Below, one piece after another: positions 11,367 through 12,584 of a stretch of DNA of 12,584 bases (position 1 is the first letter of the stretch; each line of letters starts with the position of its first letter). Made by a program: the position numbers and the translations under genes. This stretch comes from JBOHPP01 sp050731755 (GTDB lineage: Bacteria > Methylomirabilota > Methylomirabilia > Rokubacteriales > CSP1-6), in assembly GCA_050731755.1 (NCBI GenBank), contig JBOHPP010000133.1, positions 1 through 12,584 on the forward strand, in the 5' to 3' direction. The notes below the pieces were generated by a model. The model was not told where the DNA came from, made no database searches, and saw only the letters and a list, made by a program, of their open reading frames with translations.

Positions 11367-12584
11367 ATGTCGGCGACGATCAACTGGGCCCAGTGCCACA
11401 CCCGTCCCGTGCTCATGATCCCCGGCCCCACCGAGCTGCCACCGCCGGTGATCCAGGCGCTGAACCAGCCCCCGGCCATCCAGTACGACCGTTCCTTCGA
11501 CCTGGGGGTTCTCGAGCCGACCACCCTGGCCCTCGCGGAGGTGTTTCAGACTCGCAACGAGGTGCTCCTCATGCCCGGCTCCGGCCGCACCGCGCTGGAG
11601 GCGGGCTCGCTCTCGGTCATCGAGCCGGGCGACCGTGTGCTCGTGGTGGGCGCCGGTCAGTTCGGTGCGCTGATGCGGGAGATCATGAACCGTCTGGGCG
11701 CGGCCTGGACGGAATTCAGCGTGGAGCTGGGGCGCCCGCTCGACCTCGATCGGCTGGCCGCCGAGGCCGACCGGGTCAAGCCTAAGGCCATCAGCCTGGT
11801 GCACAACGAGACCTCGACGGGCACGACGTACCCCGCCGCCGAGGTGGGCTGGATCGCGCGTAACGTCGGGGCGCTCTTCCTGCTCGACACCGTCTCGTCC
11901 ATCGCCGGCATCGATGTGCGCACCGACGAATGGGGCGTGGACCTGAACATGACGGGGTCGCAGAAGTGCCTGGCCGCGCCGCTCGGCATGGCGCTCGTCG
12001 CCGTGAGCCCGCGGGCGTGGGAGTTCATGGAGCGGCGGCGGCAGCCGGCCCGGAGCTGGGCCTACGACCTGCTGCGCTGGAAGGAACACTGGATCCCGGA
12101 GTCCCGCGGCGGCAAGGTGAAAGACGGCGCACCCCGCAGCCAGCCCGTGTCCATTCCCACCCACCTGACGGCGGCGATGCAGGTGGCCGTGCGGCTGATC
12201 CTGGACGAAGGGCTGCCCCACCGGTTCCGCCGCCACGAGGTGGCGGCGACGGCCCTGCGGGCCGGTGTACAGGCCATGGGGCTCGAGATGTTTCCCGACC
12301 CCTCGATCTGGTCCAACACCGTCTCCTCCATCCGGGCCCCCAAGGACGTCGAGACCGCGGCGGTTGTCACCCGAATGCGCCAGCAGTACGGCATCCTCAT
12401 CGGCACGGGGCTCGACAAGATCCGGACCACGACCCTCCGGATCGGCACCATGGGGATCACGGCCAGCCCGCTGTACGTGCTGCCCACGCTGGGCGCGCTC
12501 GAGCTGGCGCTGCGGGACCTCGGCTACAAGTGCGAGCCCGGCGCCGGCCTGGCCGCCGCCCAAAAAATCTTCGCCGACCAGTGA
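11367..12584 (+). CDS. Class V PLP-dependent aminotransferase (alanine/serine-glyoxylate aminotransferase-like)
   Basis: A 405-aa fold-type I enzyme of the AGXT/SGAT class V group, which usually transfers an amino group from alanine or serine to glyoxylate. P-G-P-T near 19-22, P-G-S-G-R-T-A-L-E (70-78) and H146-N-E-T-S-T-G are typical. D174 in L-L-D-T-V-S-S binds the PLP pyridine nitrogen, and K200 in T-G-S-Q-K is the Schiff-base lysine. R358 in T-L-R-I-G-T-M-G is positioned to bind the substrate carboxylate. The ATG at 11367 has AGGAGG four bases upstream. The stop TGA is complete at the last base of the window. Substrate choice among serine, alanine and glyoxylate cannot be settled. If it is an SGAT, it could serve the serine cycle or photorespiration-like glyoxylate use, but no other such gene is in view. 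Confidence 0.93.
   Translation: MSATINWAQCHTRPVLMIPGPTELPPPVIQALNQPPAIQYDRSFDLGVLEPTTLALAEVFQTRNEVLLMPGSGRTALEAGSLSVIEPGDRVLVVGAGQFGALMREIMNRLGAAWTEFSVELGRPLDLDRLAAEADRVKPKAISLVHNETSTGTTYPAAEVGWIARNVGALFLLDTVSSIAGIDVRTDEWGVDLNMTGSQKCLAAPLGMALVAVSPRAWEFMERRRQPARSWAYDLLRWKEHWIPESRGGKVKDGAPRSQPVSIPTHLTAAMQVAVRLILDEGLPHRFRRHEVAATALRAGVQAMGLEMFPDPSIWSNTVSSIRAPKDVETAAVVTRMRQQYGILIGTGLDKIRTTTLRIGTMGITASPLYVLPTLGALELALRDLGYKCEPGAGLAAAQKIFADQ

Noticed and set aside
11094..12563. 489-residue minus-strand open frame opposite the aminotransferase
   Set aside because: It is rich in His, Arg and Gly, with no recognisable motif, and lies across a well-conserved PLP enzyme and part of the XRE gene.

Overview
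The window is a GC-rich (about two-thirds G+C by eye), gene-dense bacterial chromosome segment with 14 protein-coding genes. I see no rRNA, tRNA, CRISPR array, insertion sequence or phage gene. Mixed-strand short operons, GTG starts, clear AGGAGG sites on some genes and SD-less starts on others fit a high-GC soil or subsurface bacterium. The gene set (UxaA-family dehydratase, NYN-LOTUS protein, Rieske ferredoxin, class V aminotransferase) would suit a Rokubacteria/Methylomirabilota-like or deltaproteobacterial lineage. That placement is a low-confidence inference.

Layout. (1) 154-1482 (+): a membrane-anchored envelope protein with a proline-rich linker and a small C-terminal beta domain, convergent with the next block. 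(2) 3987-1517 (-): a CDF metal-efflux transporter followed 23 nt later by a UxaA-family sugar-acid dehydratase. (3) 4095-4786: two divergent, very small proteins carrying one and two copies of the same C-X2-C-X18/19-H-X2-C metal-binding motif. (4) 4859-8046 (+): a tight four-gene operon of alpha/beta hydrolase, four-TM protein, MFS transporter and SAM methyltransferase. (5) 8068-9591: a cytoplasmic sulfite-oxidase-like molybdoenzyme (-) and an NYN-LOTUS protein (+), divergent from one quasi-palindromic promoter. (6) 10135-9683 (-): a DoxX-family membrane protein. (7) 10308-12584 (+): Rieske ferredoxin, cupin, XRE regulator and class V PLP aminotransferase, whose stop codon is the last base of the window.

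How the genes may work together: the four-gene operon looks like a small-molecule tailoring and export unit (hydrolyse, methylate, export). The Rieske-cupin pair overlaps by 4 nt and is probably co-expressed. The aminotransferase has its own candidate promoter behind the XRE gene. Convergent gene ends at 8047-8067 and 9592-9682 hold GC-rich hairpins without U-tracts. No single block is a recognised complete defence or biosynthetic system. The most distinctive item is the divergent zinc-motif pair.
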